DNA of 64,000 nt from contig OX327703.1 in assembly GCA_946807835.1 (NCBI GenBank), forward strand, positions 5,649,501 through 5,713,500. The letters are read 5' to 3'. Below the pieces are notes generated by a model that saw nothing but the letters and a program-made list of their open reading frames with translations, had not been told where the DNA came from and searched no databases. Below are positions 1 to 13,100 of the stretch, piece after piece. The translations under genes were made by a program, and so were the position numbers. Numbering within the stretch: position 1 is the first letter of the stretch; each line of letters begins with the position of its first letter. The DNA comes from Ailanthus altissimus (lineage: Eukaryota > Streptophyta > Magnoliopsida > Sapindales > Simaroubaceae).

Positions 1-2335
1 TAAACGATCATCAAAATCTCAAAACCTCTTCGTGTTTGTTCAAAACATATGTACAAATACATATGCCTATAACTATTATGCAGAAAGCAAAAAGAGTGCT
101 ATTTAGCACATTTACATTTACAAAATATTTGTCCGACTGGGCTACTAATAAGTCGTAGGAGAATCAACGACTTGCGCACCAAGGCCTGCACTTGAAAGGA
201 GATAGAAAACATAAAACACAAACGAGTGAGCTAAAGGAGCTTAGTGAGTGCATTTAAGATTTCGAATAAAATAAAATTCCACATAAATATTAAATTATAA
301 AAGACATACATAATTCATGTTTCTAAAACTTGTATAAAGCTGTAAAACGGTTGTAACATCATATATCGATGAAATCTTGCTGAGCGGATTTTATTTACAT
401 CTATGAAAAATAATATCCAAAATCTGTACAACATAATAACTAGCATGTGCATATAAACAGATAATATGCAATCGGTAAATCGAAAACTCTTAAAGCCCTC
501 GCTCGGCCATTTTCTTTCTAAATTGTGCAAATGGTAACCCTAAAGCTCTATACTCACGCTGCGACTCAACTAGTATTGCACACGTGAGTAGGTCACGAGG
601 CGCCTCTACTAGCAGCACCCACAGTGACATCATCAAGACATCTTACTGGCTATACAGTGGAATCCTACATCGCATACATATAGTGAGACAATACCCCGTA
701 CACATAGAGTGACTCATATGAATCGACAATCCTGACTTCCCAGAGTTAGTAACACACCCCCATAACCTGCCCATGTGTATAGGATATGTCGGCCGGGTCT
801 AATATAATCACCACCACTATAATCTGAGGGTACCAATGGCCTTTGAAACGGATGCAGTAACTTTAAAGCTGTTTCTTAAACCGAACATGTAAAAGCATAA
901 ATATAGATATACATCAAGATCATAACTCATGTTTATGCATTAAAAGCATATAAAACATACATTTTTATTATGCAAAAACATAATAAATGAAAGATAAAAG
1001 AAATGATAAATTTTCACTCACAACCGGTTCGCGTTCAATTTCGCTTCGGATTTTTGCTCCCGTTATCGGTCTCGATTTTCTTCCCTCACAACGCCATAAA
1101 TGACATTTAGAAATTCGAACACTAGAATCTCATTTAACTACTAAAAACCTAATCGGCATACAAAGCCCGGATGGATACTACTTTTCGATTTTTATTTATG
1201 GAGTCATTTAATCTAATCTAACTCACCATCTGGCACCTTGAAAATTATTAAACACCTTATAACTTGGTTGGACATAATTGCCCTTCACCTTTCTAAAATG
1301 GACAATTATGTCCCATTTCTTCAATTTTGATTTTTTCATCAACCATATACATTCAATTTACATAAGACACTATTTATACATCACACTTCAACCAAAACAC
1401 AACTTAATCCCTAACTTCCCTAAAGTGGCAAAATTTCACCCTATGTTCTAACACATTTCTTCTCATCAATTTCTTGTTCCAATTGCATCAAAATCAAGCC
1501 AATTTCATTCTAATACCCTAATTATAACCAATTAAAGTTTTTACATTCAAATTACCTAAAACTCTAATTCTTACCTTGCCAATTTCTTTAATTTGATGAC
1601 TCCTTCAAGCTCCACACTAGAATTCAACTCAATCTAAACAAAGAATACACACAAGAACATCAATTGAAGCAATCTTGAAAGTTCACATATCAATCTCACA
1701 AAACAATGCTTTTCTTACCTCTTTTTTTTGGATTTTTACTAATGGAGGCTTCAATTGAGCTTAGGAACTTATACTTGACCTTCTTGTAGCTTGATTAAAT
1801 ATGAAAAATAATGAAAATAAAACTTAAAATGTCACTGTAGTAGCACAACTTTTCTTGCACGAATTTTGCTCTAAGTGTTATACTTTTGATAACTTGAAAT
1901 TTCTATACACTTCCACTATATATATAGTGCTCTCCCAAAAGACCAATTTTCCCCTCAACTAACTCAAAAATTCTAAATTGTCATTAGTTGGAAACTAAGT
2001 ATGAAATTGGTTTCTTTGTAACTATCTAGTTAGAATAGTCCTATGAACAAACTAGAATTTCCAACTTGGCAATCCATGAAATTGTTTCTAATTGATCCAT
2101 TTTCTAATATATGGATTGTGTTTCTTAACAAAGGCTTGTTCCATACATAACCCTTAAATAAAAATTCATGTAGTAAATTAAAACTTTCTTTTCCAAGCCA
2201 ATGTAGAAAAATTTCAAAAATATTCTAGGGTCATCCGATGCTCCGACTGAGTGTGAAATTACCAAATTAGGTCTAATACCTCTCATGTACCCTATAACAA
2301 AATTATTTCTAATAAGGTTAAAATTGGGTAATCCT
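1..2335 (-). repeat. LTR-like repeat, inverted copy 1
   Basis: Read on the minus strand, this segment aligns by eye with 2450-4090 on the plus strand over about 1.8 kb. Matching landmarks include the run around 520-830 (versus 3240-3620), the GGACATAATTGTCCATTTT / GAAGGGCAATTATGTCC pair near 1270-1310 (versus 2930-2975), and the end near 1-110 (versus 3960-4070). A minus-strand TATA-like run lies at 1916-1926, about 420 bp inside the inner end, as expected for a U3 promoter in an LTR. The layout resembles LTRs of Tekay/Del-type chromoviruses and of the solo LTR at 51691. The left end is cut by the window edge. No TSD or PBS was found, so the LTR identity is inferred. Confidence 0.5.
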
Positions 2336-2449
2336 ACAGTGTCTTTATTGCTCTATACCGAAATCGAGGTAGCAATACTACTAGTAGGGATTGGATATTA
2401 TATCAATAGTAGAATTTAACGCTTTTTCATGATTTTCCATGCATGATTA

Positions 2450-4090
2450 TGATAAATCAAGTTAAGCTCAAGTTCCTAAGGTTAAATAGATCATGCAGTA
2501 GTGAAATATTCAAGGAAAAGAGATAAGAAAACATCATTTAGTGATGGTGGTATATGATTTTTCAAGATGATTTCAATTAATGTCATTGTTTAAATTATTG
2601 ACTTAGTTTTGAGTTGAATTCAAGTGTGGAGCTAAAAAAAGACTCAAAACTAAAGGAATTAGTAAGGTATAAATTAGGGTTTGCTGTGATTTTGATATAG
2701 AGACTTCAATTGAATTTTATTAGGGCATTAGAATTAAATTGACACAATGTGAATGTTATTGGAATAAGAAATTGAGAAAATGTGTGTGTTGGGTGGAAGA
2801 TGGTGAATATGGCCACTTTAGGGATTTTAAGGTTTGAGTGGTGTTTTGGTTCAATTGTTGTGTATGAATGATTCTTGTATTAATTGGATGTATATAGATG
2901 ATGAAAAATCAAGAAAGTGTAAAGGGGACATAACTGTCCATTCTTGGCAAGTTGAAGGGCAATTATATCCCACCGAATTTATAGAGTATTAAGCAATTTT
3001 ATGGCTTCGGATGGTAAAGTAAACAGAATGAAAGGACCATGTAAATGAAAAATGGAAAGTGGAGCGTTTCGTGAGTGAAAATATGTAATTGTTCATCTTT
3101 CGTTTAATATGTTTCAGCAAATTTAAATTTTATGTTTTTATGTGATTTTAAATGCATAAGTATGATTTACAATTTTTGTATACTGTTATAATTGTGAATT
3201 TCTATGTTTAGTTTTAAGAAATAGTTTTAAAGTTATTAAGTTAGTTTTCAAAGGCTATTGGTACCCTCAGATTTACAGTGTGGTGATAGTTTAAGACCCA
3301 GCCAGTATGCCTTGTATGCATGAGCAAGTATTGGGGTGTGTGTCACTAACTCTGAGAAGTTGGGTTGTCAAGTCATGTGAGTCGCTTTATGTGTATGGGT
3401 ATTGTCTCGCTATAAATAGGTGATATAGAATTTCGCTGTATAGCTAGTAAGATGTTTTTAGATGTCACAGTGAGTGTTGTTAGTTTAGATACCCTGTCAC
3501 CTACTCACGTTGTACGGTGCTAGTTTAGTCACTGCGTGATTATAGAGTTTTAGGGTTACCATTTGGTACAGTTTAGAAAGAAAAGGGTCGAGCGAGAGTT
3601 TTAACAGTTTTTGAGTTACCGAACACATATCAGTCTATTTATATATATACATATTAGTTATTATATTTTACAGATTCTGACAATTGTTTAAAAAGATTAT
3701 TAATAAAAAATTGCTCGATAGTATTTTATCAGCATATAATGTTTAGAAATCGTTTTACAGTTTTGTAATAACTTGAGAAGCATGTTTTAGGCAGTTATTC
3801 AGAATTTAATATTTATACAAAATCTTATTTTTACTGAAAATTTTAAAAGCATTCACTAAGCTACTTTAGTTCACCCGTTTTGTGTTTTATGTTTTCTAAA
3901 ATATTTTTTAGGTACAGGCCTCGGTACGCAGATTGTTGGTTCTGCTATAGCAGATTAGTAAGCTAAGTTAAACGATCATTTTGTAAATGTAAATGTACTA
4001 AATAGCATTTTTTTGATTTTCTGTATAGTAGTTATAGATTTTGTACATCTTGTAAATATGTTTTGAACAAACAATAAATAATTTCTGTAA
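2450..4090 (+). repeat. LTR-like repeat, inverted copy 2
   Basis: Plus-strand counterpart of the minus-strand repeat at 1-2335, diverged by many substitutions and small indels. It lacks the outer ~500 bp (putative U3 and TATA) of the other copy and starts at the equivalent of position ~1800. Its 3' part (3850-4080) has the 'ACTAAGCT...TTCACCC...GGTACAGG' layout often seen near the 3' end of Tekay/Del-type LTRs. The 3' border is unclear; similarity fades after about 4070. Confidence 0.45.
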
Positions 4091-6656
4091 TATAGTGACA
4101 GTTTTTACTTTTCATTAGTATGTTAATTTTGTTATAAATTAATTTTTGTGGATTAGAATGAAATTGTTGTGTTAAGTTTGAATTTGATTCTGGAAGGACT
4201 GAAAGTCTTATTTCGAGGTTGAGAAAACTGTTTGAAATAAAAGTGTGGTTCATTTGCAGGTTTTGTATTTTTGAGTTTTTAGAAAAACAAAAGAAACTCT
4301 GTTCGTTTCTTTTTAAAAAAATTGGTAAAGTATCTTTATTTATATTCTAAAATTTAGTTAGTAATAGCAAGAATTAAAAAGGGTTTGCCTAGCGAAAATT
4401 TTCAATTTGATAGTTAGACTTTGAGAAACTTTCATTGGGGTGCTCGATGGGGCCCTCCAAAATTTACAGTAGAAGGTTTCGGGGCAGATCCTGTCAATAA
4501 TAGTTAAAAAGTTGACTACTTCATTAGATCTAGTAAAAGTTGTATTCATTTCATACAATGATTTTACTATTTGTGTATTCATGTTTTATTTAAATAAATT
4601 TATTTCAAATTTTGCTAGTTGTTTTAATTTAATATTTACTTTATATCTCATATTTATTTTATATTGTGTCATTTAGATTTAAATTTAAAATGGGTATTTT
4701 ACTAATTTTAGTCTTTTATACAATTGTTCTTAAAATAGTTATTTTTAGGATACAAGTCATCGAGTATGACAAGTAGAATATATTTACCTAAAGTTTGATT
4801 TATTAAGCTAGTTAATTTTTTGTGTCGTAATTTTTTATAATTTATCTAATATAATTTTGATAAAAAAAATATATCTGTTAAGATAGAGAATTAAAAAGAG
4901 TTAAATGTAGAGTACTTAAAATATATATATATATAAATGATATTCTTCATGTGAATCCTAAAGTTTTAAAAAATGAGAGAAATTTTTAGTTTGAGCATCA
5001 TGAGGACACAGCCATCACAATGGCGCTAATGGTGGATCTTCTCTATCTTATTCTTCTCTCTCTCTTTGTTGCTCGACAAAAACAATTTAATAAAAAGAGG
5101 GTTCGGGTTTCAACAGTTCCTTTTTAGACTTAGAGGAGAGAGAAGAGTTTAAACTTAAATTTATTCAAAATCCAATAAAAAATTAAAAACAATTCCAGAA
5201 ACAAGGCCGTTTTGTACCGTACAAACTTACACATCATTTTTTTAAATAATCTTATAAATTAACTATCACTAATTTTTATAATTTATTTTCAGATATTTTT
5301 ATCATAAATTTGTAATAAAATTAATTTTTTTTATTGTGTTATAATCTATTAGAAATTTTTAATAGCAGTATATCTCCATCATAATTTTTTTTTAAAGTAG
5401 TGTCTACTCAAATACAATAAATAATCTCAAACTTGAATCAATTTAAAATGATAAAATAAAATTAAAATATGAAAAATTAATAAAATAATTTCAATTAAAA
5501 TAAAAAATATAAATTAGAACTAAATAAAAATAAAAAGTCTTAATTGTCCTAATCGAGTGATACCTTGAAGATTCTATCTCCAGTTATAATTAATTTTCCA
5601 TCATATGTCTAGTTAACGTCATTGCATTCGACATTTAGCTATTATTATACTAATTAAATAAATTGATAAAAGTAGTATTATTTTTAACTGACCTTATTAA
5701 CAAAATAGCGAAGTCTTTTACTATGGGAACTCTTTTAATTTCTATATGCAGAATTTCTAGAAACACTACAGTTCCTTTTTCTTCAATTAATCAGACGAAA
5801 TGTTGTCAATTTGTTGATTAAATTGGATAATCATTCAGTCCCATTTTTTCTTCAAGGGGAAAAACAAAACGATGTCTTCAAATATAAGCCGTGCATGCGT
5901 GCGCCTGGTCATTATCCCATATTCTTAATTTCCACGATTGAGCTTCTAGATTCATTCATCGAGAAGATTTTTCGACACATGAGTGGCATGTCTATATTTA
6001 CTGTGATGGAATATTGATAATTTAATCCTTGAATTTCTGAAAGATTATTTATAAAATTTCTAAATTTTTTAAAATATTCAATTAAATCTTTTTTAAAAGA
6101 TAATTAAATAGTTTTTTTGAATAAAATTGATAATAAAAAAGATATATTACATATTTTAAAAATTTTAAGAACATAGTGGATAATTGTTTTTAAAAAACAA
6201 ATGCAGGACTAAACTGTTAAATTCTTTTATTGTGTCCATGTAATATAATCATCTTTATCAATAAATAACATGTGAAACTAGCCATGTTTTAGTCCTGTTA
6301 ATCTTATTTACATTAATACCCATGTTTTATTTTTTTATATTTTTATTTTATTTTATTTTTTTTAAAAAAACCAGCATTGAACTAAACAGAAGCTAAAGGA
6401 GGAGAATCCTCCATTACAAAGGAAGCAGGTCCTTGAAATATCATACCTTTAAGTGACTAAATAATCAAAATTCAAAGCTAGTTTAACTAAGTTATGAGAA
6501 ACCTTTTTAAACTCTTAAGGAACAAAAAGAACTTCAGAAGAGCCAAGAGTCTAAACATTGCAAGATATCTTGGATAGTCAACTTAAGTTCGAAAGCTATA
6601 TTGGCTCTAGCCAATATCTCATTAATAACAACTAAAGCACCTAATTCAACTTTTAT
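4091..6656. other. Non-coding AT-rich stretch
   Basis: No recognisable gene or element. A 35-codon ORF at 5020-5127 (plus) has a good plant start context (ACAATGG) and a hydrophobic leucine-rich N-terminus, but nothing supports expression. The 68-codon ORF at 5811-6017 matches nothing I recognise. The rest is AT-rich sequence with short A/T runs. Confidence 0.6.
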
Positions 6657-6839
6657 GTGAGAAATATAAAGAGAGTATATTTTATTGTGTTGACTAATAT
6701 ATAAGATTTGTCTTTTTATAGGCCTAACATAAATACAAAATACAAAATAGAAAATAATATTTTATATTAATAACATATATATATAGTAAGAGAGTATAAA
6801 GGAATTATTTCGAAATAATTCCAAAATAATTCTTTAATA
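6657..6839 (-). repeat. Degenerate 3' LTR of a copia relic
   Basis: Starts TGAGAAATATAAAG and ends near TTTAATA, directly before the pyrimidine run CCTCTCTC. On the minus strand that run is a polypurine tract preceding the 3' LTR of the copia fragment to its right. The expected terminal CA is lost. It contains a perfect 22-bp palindrome at 6801-6822 centred on TTTCGAAA. Confidence 0.5.
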
Positions 6840-6844
6840 CCTCT

Positions 6845-8640
6845 CTCAAACTCAAGATGGCGCAATAGAAGTAAGCTTGAGTTTGGAGACTAAAACATGA
6901 AAACGGCACAAAAGTAGAGATTTGGTAAAGATATCAGCAGGTTGTTCTTCATATGAGATGGAGTGGAGCATGATAGTGCCTTGAGAAATATGTCGCCGAA
7001 TAAAATGACAATCTGTTTGAATATGTTTAGTTCGCTCATGAAAAATATTATTGTGGGCAATTTGGATATCACTTTATTGTCACAATAACGAGGTGTAGCT
7101 CCAGTGTGAGAAATACCCATATCTTTAAGAAGTCAGAGGCGCCAAACAATTTCTTGGATAGTATCTATAAGAGCACAATATTCAGCTTCAGTACTTGAGC
7201 GAGCAGTAGCTGTCTATTTCTTACTTTTCCATGAAAGAAGAGAATCATCCAAGAAAAGACAAAATTCAGTAGTTGATCGTCGATTCGTAGGATCACTAGC
7301 CTAATTCGCATTAGCATAAACTCATAACACGAGAAGAGAATGAGTAGAAAAATAAAGACCGTGAAAAAGTGTACCTTTGAGATAATGTAGGATATGAAGA
7401 ACTGCTGCATAATGAGAGGTATGAGGGGTAGTCATAAACTAACTGACAACATGAACAGCATGAATAATGTTTGGATGAGTAATTGTAAGGCAGACCTAAC
7501 TACCAACCAACTGATGATAAAGGGTAGCATCACTAAGAAGAGTACCATCAGAGGATCAAAGTTTGGTATTAGGCTCTATAGGAGTGGAGGCAATCTTATT
7601 GTCTGTCAACCCAACTTTAGCAAGTAGATCGAATGCATATTTAGCTTAAGAAAGATAATACCCAGTAGAGTCGAATAGCACTTCAAGGCCAAAGAAATAG
7701 CTGAGGTGGTCAAGATCTTTCATTTCAAAGTGTTGCTGAAGAAAGTTCTTGAGAGAGAAAATATCAAGAAGATCATCACCCGTGATAATTATATTATCAA
7801 TATAGGTAAGAAAGAGAACACATCAATGTGCTGTCTTATGAACAAAAAGAGTTGAGTCATATGGACTAGACTGAAAACTATGCTAAAGAATAGTCCCACT
7901 AAACTTTGCAAATCATGTACGAAGAGCTTGTTTAATACCATATATAGCATGACGAAGTTTATAAACTTTACTTGGAGGATGTGAATAACCAGGAGGAGGT
8001 TTCATATACACTTCTTTAGTGAGATAACCATTAAGGAAAGCATTTTTGATATCCATATGAAATAATGTCCAACCATCAACTGCAGCAACAGCTAATAAAC
8101 TTTGAATAGAAGTAAGTCTAGTAACTAAGGTAAAAGTTTCGTCATAATCAATACCATATTCTTAAGTAAAGCATTTGGAAACAAGGCGAGCTTTATATTG
8201 CTCAACAGATCTATCAGATTTAGTCTTGATCTTGTACACCCATTTGTATGCAATGACAGTTTTATTTGATGGAAGAGTAACAAAATCTTAAGTATGCGAC
8301 TTCAGGCCTGCAATTCTTCTGTTATTGTTTGTTGCCAAACAGGATTAGAACTAGCCTTGGAATATGATTGAAGCTCATTTAAAGAAAGGATAGTAGAGAA
8401 ACAGTGATAATCACGAAGCCCATCAGATTTGGTCTTGAGCTTGTACACCCATTTGCATCCAATGACAGTTTTGTTTTATGAAAGAGTAACAAAATCTCAA
8501 GTATGTAACTTCTCAAGGGCCTACAATTCTTCTATCATTGCTTGCTGCCAAACAGGATTAGAACTAGCCTCGAAATATGATTGAGGCTCATATAAAGAAA
8601 GGGTAGTGGGAAAACAGTGAGAATTACGAAGTTTAATAGT
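6845..8640 (-). pseudogene. Ty1/copia RT-RNase H fragment
   Basis: Minus-strand reading recovers a copia polyprotein C-terminus broken by stops and frameshifts. From right to left come the RT start (KWVYKLKTKSDG around 8440), the palm with NAFLNGYLTKEVYMKPPPGY around 8020, YGIKQALRTWF near 7930, and the catalytic box read as YIDN instead of YVDD near 7800. Then follows MKDLDHLSYFFGLEV near 7720. The RNase H tail at 6890-7120 reads HIQTDCHFIRRH and QPADIFTKSL. Gag and integrase are absent. The D-to-N change in the RT metal site implies an inactive enzyme independently of the stops. The 5' side ends at the small LTR element starting at 8678. Confidence 0.85.
8213..8630 (-). repeat. Tandem duplication inside copia RT
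   Basis: Two ~209-bp copies (8213-8421 and 8422-8630) both encode the start of the RT domain (NPVWQQ... to KWVYKLKTKS equivalents) with about 10-15 percent divergence. A functional RT has this segment once, so the duplication occurred in a dead copy or killed it. Confidence 0.8.
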
Positions 8641-8677
8641 AAGTTCTCTTATCCGAGATGAACGATGAAGAAAGGTG

Positions 8678-8925
8678 TGAGAAAAGATAAAAAAAATAAA
8701 TGAAAAAGACAGTAAAAATAATAAAGAGAAACTAAAAAACTTTAAGGACTATATTGTTGCTGTAATTCTATATACTACAATGCTATAGAGATAGCCTTTA
8801 TACAGGCTTTAGGTTAACATAAATAAAAAAACATAAATACATAAAAGGAAACCAAATATAACCTATTAATTATAGAATATATATATGGCAGGAGATTAAT
8901 ATATTGATTTCTTATATCTTTAACA
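8678..8925 (-). repeat. 3' LTR of the small element
   Basis: 248 bp, TG...CA ends, followed on the right by TCCCCTTTC, the complement of the polypurine tract. It aligns along its whole length with 9899-10146. Confidence 0.85.
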
Positions 8926-9040
8926 TCCCCTTTCAAACTCAAGTAAAGGCTTGAGTTTGAAAAAGAATATTTTTAATTATAATGGTAGGCATTGAGAAAA
9001 TAAATCACTTGTGGATACAAACATGTTGAATGAAACTTGA

Positions 9041-9180
9041 AATCAATCGTTGTAAGTGCAAGTACGTTGTCAACCATTACGAGTGCAAACGCATTGATAG
9101 AGAAACAGAAAATCAATCGTTGCGAGTGCAAGTGCATTGTTAACCACTGCAAATGCAAATGCGTTGATAGAGAAAACTCA
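9041..9180. repeat. 70-bp tandem repeat, two copies plus partial
   Basis: AATCAATCGTTG starts at both 9041 and 9111, giving a 70-bp period; a third partial copy follows to about 9215. Each unit holds smaller GAGTGCAARTGC subrepeats. It lies inside the small LTR element and generates an apparent 86-codon ORF (9037-9297), which I treat as a by-product. Confidence 0.75.
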
Positions 9181-9880
9181 ACTGCTACAAGTACAAGTGT
9201 GTTGAGAGATTCTCTCACCAATTTAGTTGAAAATTGCAAGAAAAAAAAAAGAAAAAGAAAAAACCCCATAAAAATAAAAAATCACAAAATAGCCTAAAAC
9301 TTAGGTAAACTGTAAATTGTTCATATCACTTTGAAAAGTTTGCAAAAAGACCCTTATTGCAAATTGGATTACCAAAATTTCAAACAGAGACCTATGACTG
9401 AGAGATTCAGCGGAGAGGAGTTGAATGGAGCTGGCGGTGAGAAATCACTCGCCGAAAAATGGTGAAGATCTAAGGTGGACGGTGGCAGATGACAGGTCTG
9501 TTCAGAGGCGCGTAAGGGCGCGCTCGGCTTCAAATCGATAAGATTCAGGTGCCGTTGGAATTCCTGGTTGATTTTGAGTGGAGTCGTCTGGGCGGTACAC
9601 CTTAACGCGCTGGAAACTAGTTTGAATACAAGGTGAATAGTAACAGCGGCAGAAAGTTTAGTCGGTGCATAGAGGAGCGTGCGGCAGAGGAGAAGCTTGA
9701 TTCCAGCGGGGTTCAATCGGCTAGCAGCATCTGAAATTTTAGGGTTGGGTGGTATTGATTACAGTGAACTCTGGTGAACTTCTGGTGGCTTTCCGGTGAA
9801 GCTCCAGTAAGCTTCCACAGAGTTTTTGAAAAAATTCTAATAAGTTTCACTAAGCAACAAGACAGTGAAAGAATTGAAGC

Positions 9881-9898
9881 TCAGGCTTTGATACCATA
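9881..9898 (-). other. Primer binding site of the small element
   Basis: The minus strand reads TGGTATCAAAGCCTGAGC immediately inside the right (5') LTR, differing slightly from the usual plant initiator-methionine tRNA complement (TGGTATCAGAGC). It fixes the element's orientation as minus. Confidence 0.75.
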
Positions 9899-10146
9899 TG
9901 AGAAAAGATAAAAAAATAAAAAAAATAAATAACAATAGAAATAATAAAGAAAAACTGAAAAACTTTAAAGACTACATTGTTGCTGTAATTCTATATATTA
10001 CAATACTATAAAGATAGTCCTTATATAAAATTTAGGTTAACATAAATAAAAAAAAATAAATACATAAAAGAAAACCAATCATAATCTATTAATTATAGAA
10101 TATATATGTCAAGAGATTAATATATTGATTTCCTATATCTTTAACA
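9899..10146 (-). repeat. 5' LTR of the small element
   Basis: 248 bp, same length and ends as the copy at 8678-8925, next to the PBS. The two LTRs differ at several percent of positions, so insertion was not recent. Confidence 0.85.
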
Positions 10147-10149
10147 CTT

Positions 10150-13100
10150 TATAACAAAGGGGTTTAAATGTGAGCAGCTAGTAACCCTTTCAAGATACCC
10201 AACGCCTCTGCAATGGTGACTGAAAGGAAAGTCTCAACTTTCTTAGAACCAGCCAGAATAACAGCCCCCACATGTTTCCTGATGACAAAACCTAACCCCG
10301 TTCGTTTCTGTTTCAAGTAATACTCAGCATCACAATTATTCTTGACAGCAGCCACAACTAGTGGCTGGCATTTATATCGACTTCTCACCTCAGAATTCTG
10401 ACGGGTAAAGCAACCTGCTTGGAACTCGGCCAAGTAGCTACGAGACTGCTCCATAACTGAACTTGAGTCAACTACTAAGAGACTGCATGTACCGAATGAA
10501 AAAAATCTTTCATAACTACATGATGATTCAAGAAAATTAAATCCATGAACTTACAAGACTCTTAGATTTGCGTCAATGCATTGCACAACCAAAAGGCGTG
10601 CAACGTTTTTTGCCCCTTTCCCACACCTGTTGCAGATCAAATCAATAGGCATATGGTGGCGACAAAGATTGGAGTTCGTTGGAAGCCACTCATTAGAAGC
10701 TTGTCATAGAAACAGTTTCACTTTCGGAGGTAGTTAAAGCCGCCAAAGTCGCCGCCACCACTCCTGAACAGAAGAATTTTCTGAACAAATTTCACTATCC
10801 TGAAGATAAATGGCCAACCAATAACCACTGCAGACAAAATAATTACTGAATTTATCATAGTGCCACATAATCCTTTCTGGGTGTGCCCTTGTTGACGAGG
10901 CAAAGTAAGGCTCAGAATCACATCCGCTTATTTCTTTGAGAACGAGCTTCAAAGAAGATTGTTGTCCAATTGTCCTGAAGCAGTGATAAGGTTCGCTACT
11001 TGACTCTGCTCAGGCATATTATGTCTTGAAGAGGGGTCGAAATGTGTATGGTCTCAGAACCCACGGATCATGGTAAATTAAGGCCGAGGGTCTTTCACCA
11101 ATACGCCATCTAATTCCTTGTTGGAGGAGCCCCCAACCCCATAAGCTACTTGTCCAAACACGAGAAAGCCGTCTTGGATGATTTAGCCAGCAAGAAAGAA
11201 ACATGTGAGAAATAAAAACCCTTGAGAACTCTGGCCATCAAGGAATTCGGATAGTGTAATATGCGCCATCCGTGCTTAGTAAGTATTGCCTTGTTAAACA
11301 GGACCAAATTCAAAACCCTAGCCCTCTGTCTTTCTTCATCGTACACAACTTCTTAACTTTTTAACTCCCAAACTAGAAACTAAGTCTGCAGCAAAAAAAG
11401 CCATGAGTTAAGTGACTAAAGCACACAGTTGATTTAGTGGAATTGACCAGCAGCCCCAAGGCTTTTTCATAGAGGCCTAAATTTTTTTTGATCTCTCGGC
11501 CATGAGACAAATTCGCTTTGGCAAAAATGAAACTATCATTTGCAAAGAATAAATGTGAGATTGAGGGTCTAGACTTAGCACGCTGAACCCTACATAATCT
11601 ATCGTTCCTTTCAACTTGTCTAAACGAGATAATCCTTCAATTCAAATAATAAACAAATAAAGGGAGAGCGGATCACCTTAACGTAAGCCTTCGGAAGGTT
11701 TAACATGACCACATTGATCTCTATTGATGAGCACTAAGTAAGAAACTGAGGAAGCATAGCAAAGGATTTTTTGCTCCCATCCCTCTGAAAACCCAACTTC
11801 CTTAGCATAGCCACCAAAAAACCGCATTTGCTCCTGTCATACGCCTTTGGCATATCAAGCTTCAAGGCTATATAACCTTCATCCAGCTTCTTATAGAGCT
11901 TAATAGAGTTAATACACTCAAAATCAATTACAACATTATCCATAATTAAACGGCCCGAGATAAAGGCACTTTGAGATTCCAAATAACCTCCTTAAGAACC
12001 CCCTCAAACGACTCACAAGAGCCTTAGAAATGATCTTATAAGGAACATTACACAATATGGGGCTGATGTCCACAGCATATTTAGGCTCTTCACATTTCGG
12101 GATTAAGGCTATCAATGTCTTATTGAGAGATGACAACTCTCCCCCAAGATTTAGAAAATTCAAGCAGCTAGCTGTTACTCCCTCCCCTACAATTTTCCAA
12201 TACTTCAGAAAAAACAATGCACGCATCCCGTCCTTACCAGGTACTTTAGTAGGGTACAAACAAAGCATTGTGAACTTCCTCTTTGGTAAACAGAGGATCA
12301 AGATATATTTTGCTAACCTCAGATAACTGATGCTCCATACAATCAACCACACTTTGAATATGTTGATCCTTTGGGTTTGAAGAACCAAAGATTCATTGGA
12401 AATAGTCAACAAAAACCGATTTAATATGCAGCCTATCCTATCCTTAAAATCCATTATCATTAAACACGCCACTGATCCTATTTCACCATCTTCCTTTAGA
12501 AGCCTTGAAATGAAAGAATTTGTGTTATAGTCCCTATATTGGAGCCAGCTCACTCGTGATCGTTGCCTCCAGTAGAGGTCATTTTTGTACATCAATATAT
12601 GGAATATTTTTTCCATACCTTGCTTTTCTTTCCAAGGCGAAGCATTGATACCATGATCTAAAGATTTTAGCTTCATCCGTTCTGTCTTAATATCCTGAGC
12701 TGGCTTTCAAAATTTGACTAGTTTTAGTGATGCAATCTGGGCCCAATTTTAACCATCTGTCGTTGAACAATGCCTAAGTTCTCTACCAAACTACTCAATT
12801 CCATGATAATAATTTCCCTACATTCTACTTCACTAGCCCATGCTTCCTCAAAACGATACCTGTTGCCCAACTATTCAACCAGATCTCTACCATGAACACT
12901 TGAGTCCCCATATAAATCAATCATCCAATGCCTGTGATCAGACTCCTAAAACTCCAAGTGTTTAACCATAATCGTAGGGAAAAGATTATTCCAATCGAAG
13001 GAGCAAACTACTAAGTCTCGCCATTCTCTAATAAAATCCTCCCCCACATGACTATTACACCACGTAAATCCTCAAATGGAACCTCTAACAATTACCACTC

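Larger units (their letters stand above)
8678..10146 (-). mobile_element. Small non-autonomous LTR retrotransposon
   Basis: Two direct repeats of 248 bp (8678-8925 and 9899-10146), both TGAGAAAAGATA...TTTAACA, flank 973 bp of internal DNA. On the minus strand the internal part begins with a primer binding site next to the right LTR (TGGTATCAAAGCCTGAGC, close to the initiator-Met tRNA site). It ends with a polypurine tract GAAAGGGGA next to the left LTR. There is no gag or pol signal. The internal part holds a GC-richer leader (about 9400-9830) and a 70-bp repeat block. The PPT context resembles that of the copia relic to the left, suggesting a deletion derivative (LARD/TRIM-like) of a related copia. 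No matching 5-bp TSD is visible (left AGGTG, right CTTTA), so flanks have rearranged. Confidence 0.8.

Noticed and set aside
5020..5127. 35-codon ORF with hydrophobic start and good start context
   Set aside because: Too short, no family match, no promoter or conservation evidence; kept only as a note in the non-coding stretch.
9037..9716. Overlapping ORFs of 86-115 codons on both strands inside the small LTR element
   Set aside because: They follow from the 70-bp repeat and the GC-richer leader; no protein motif.
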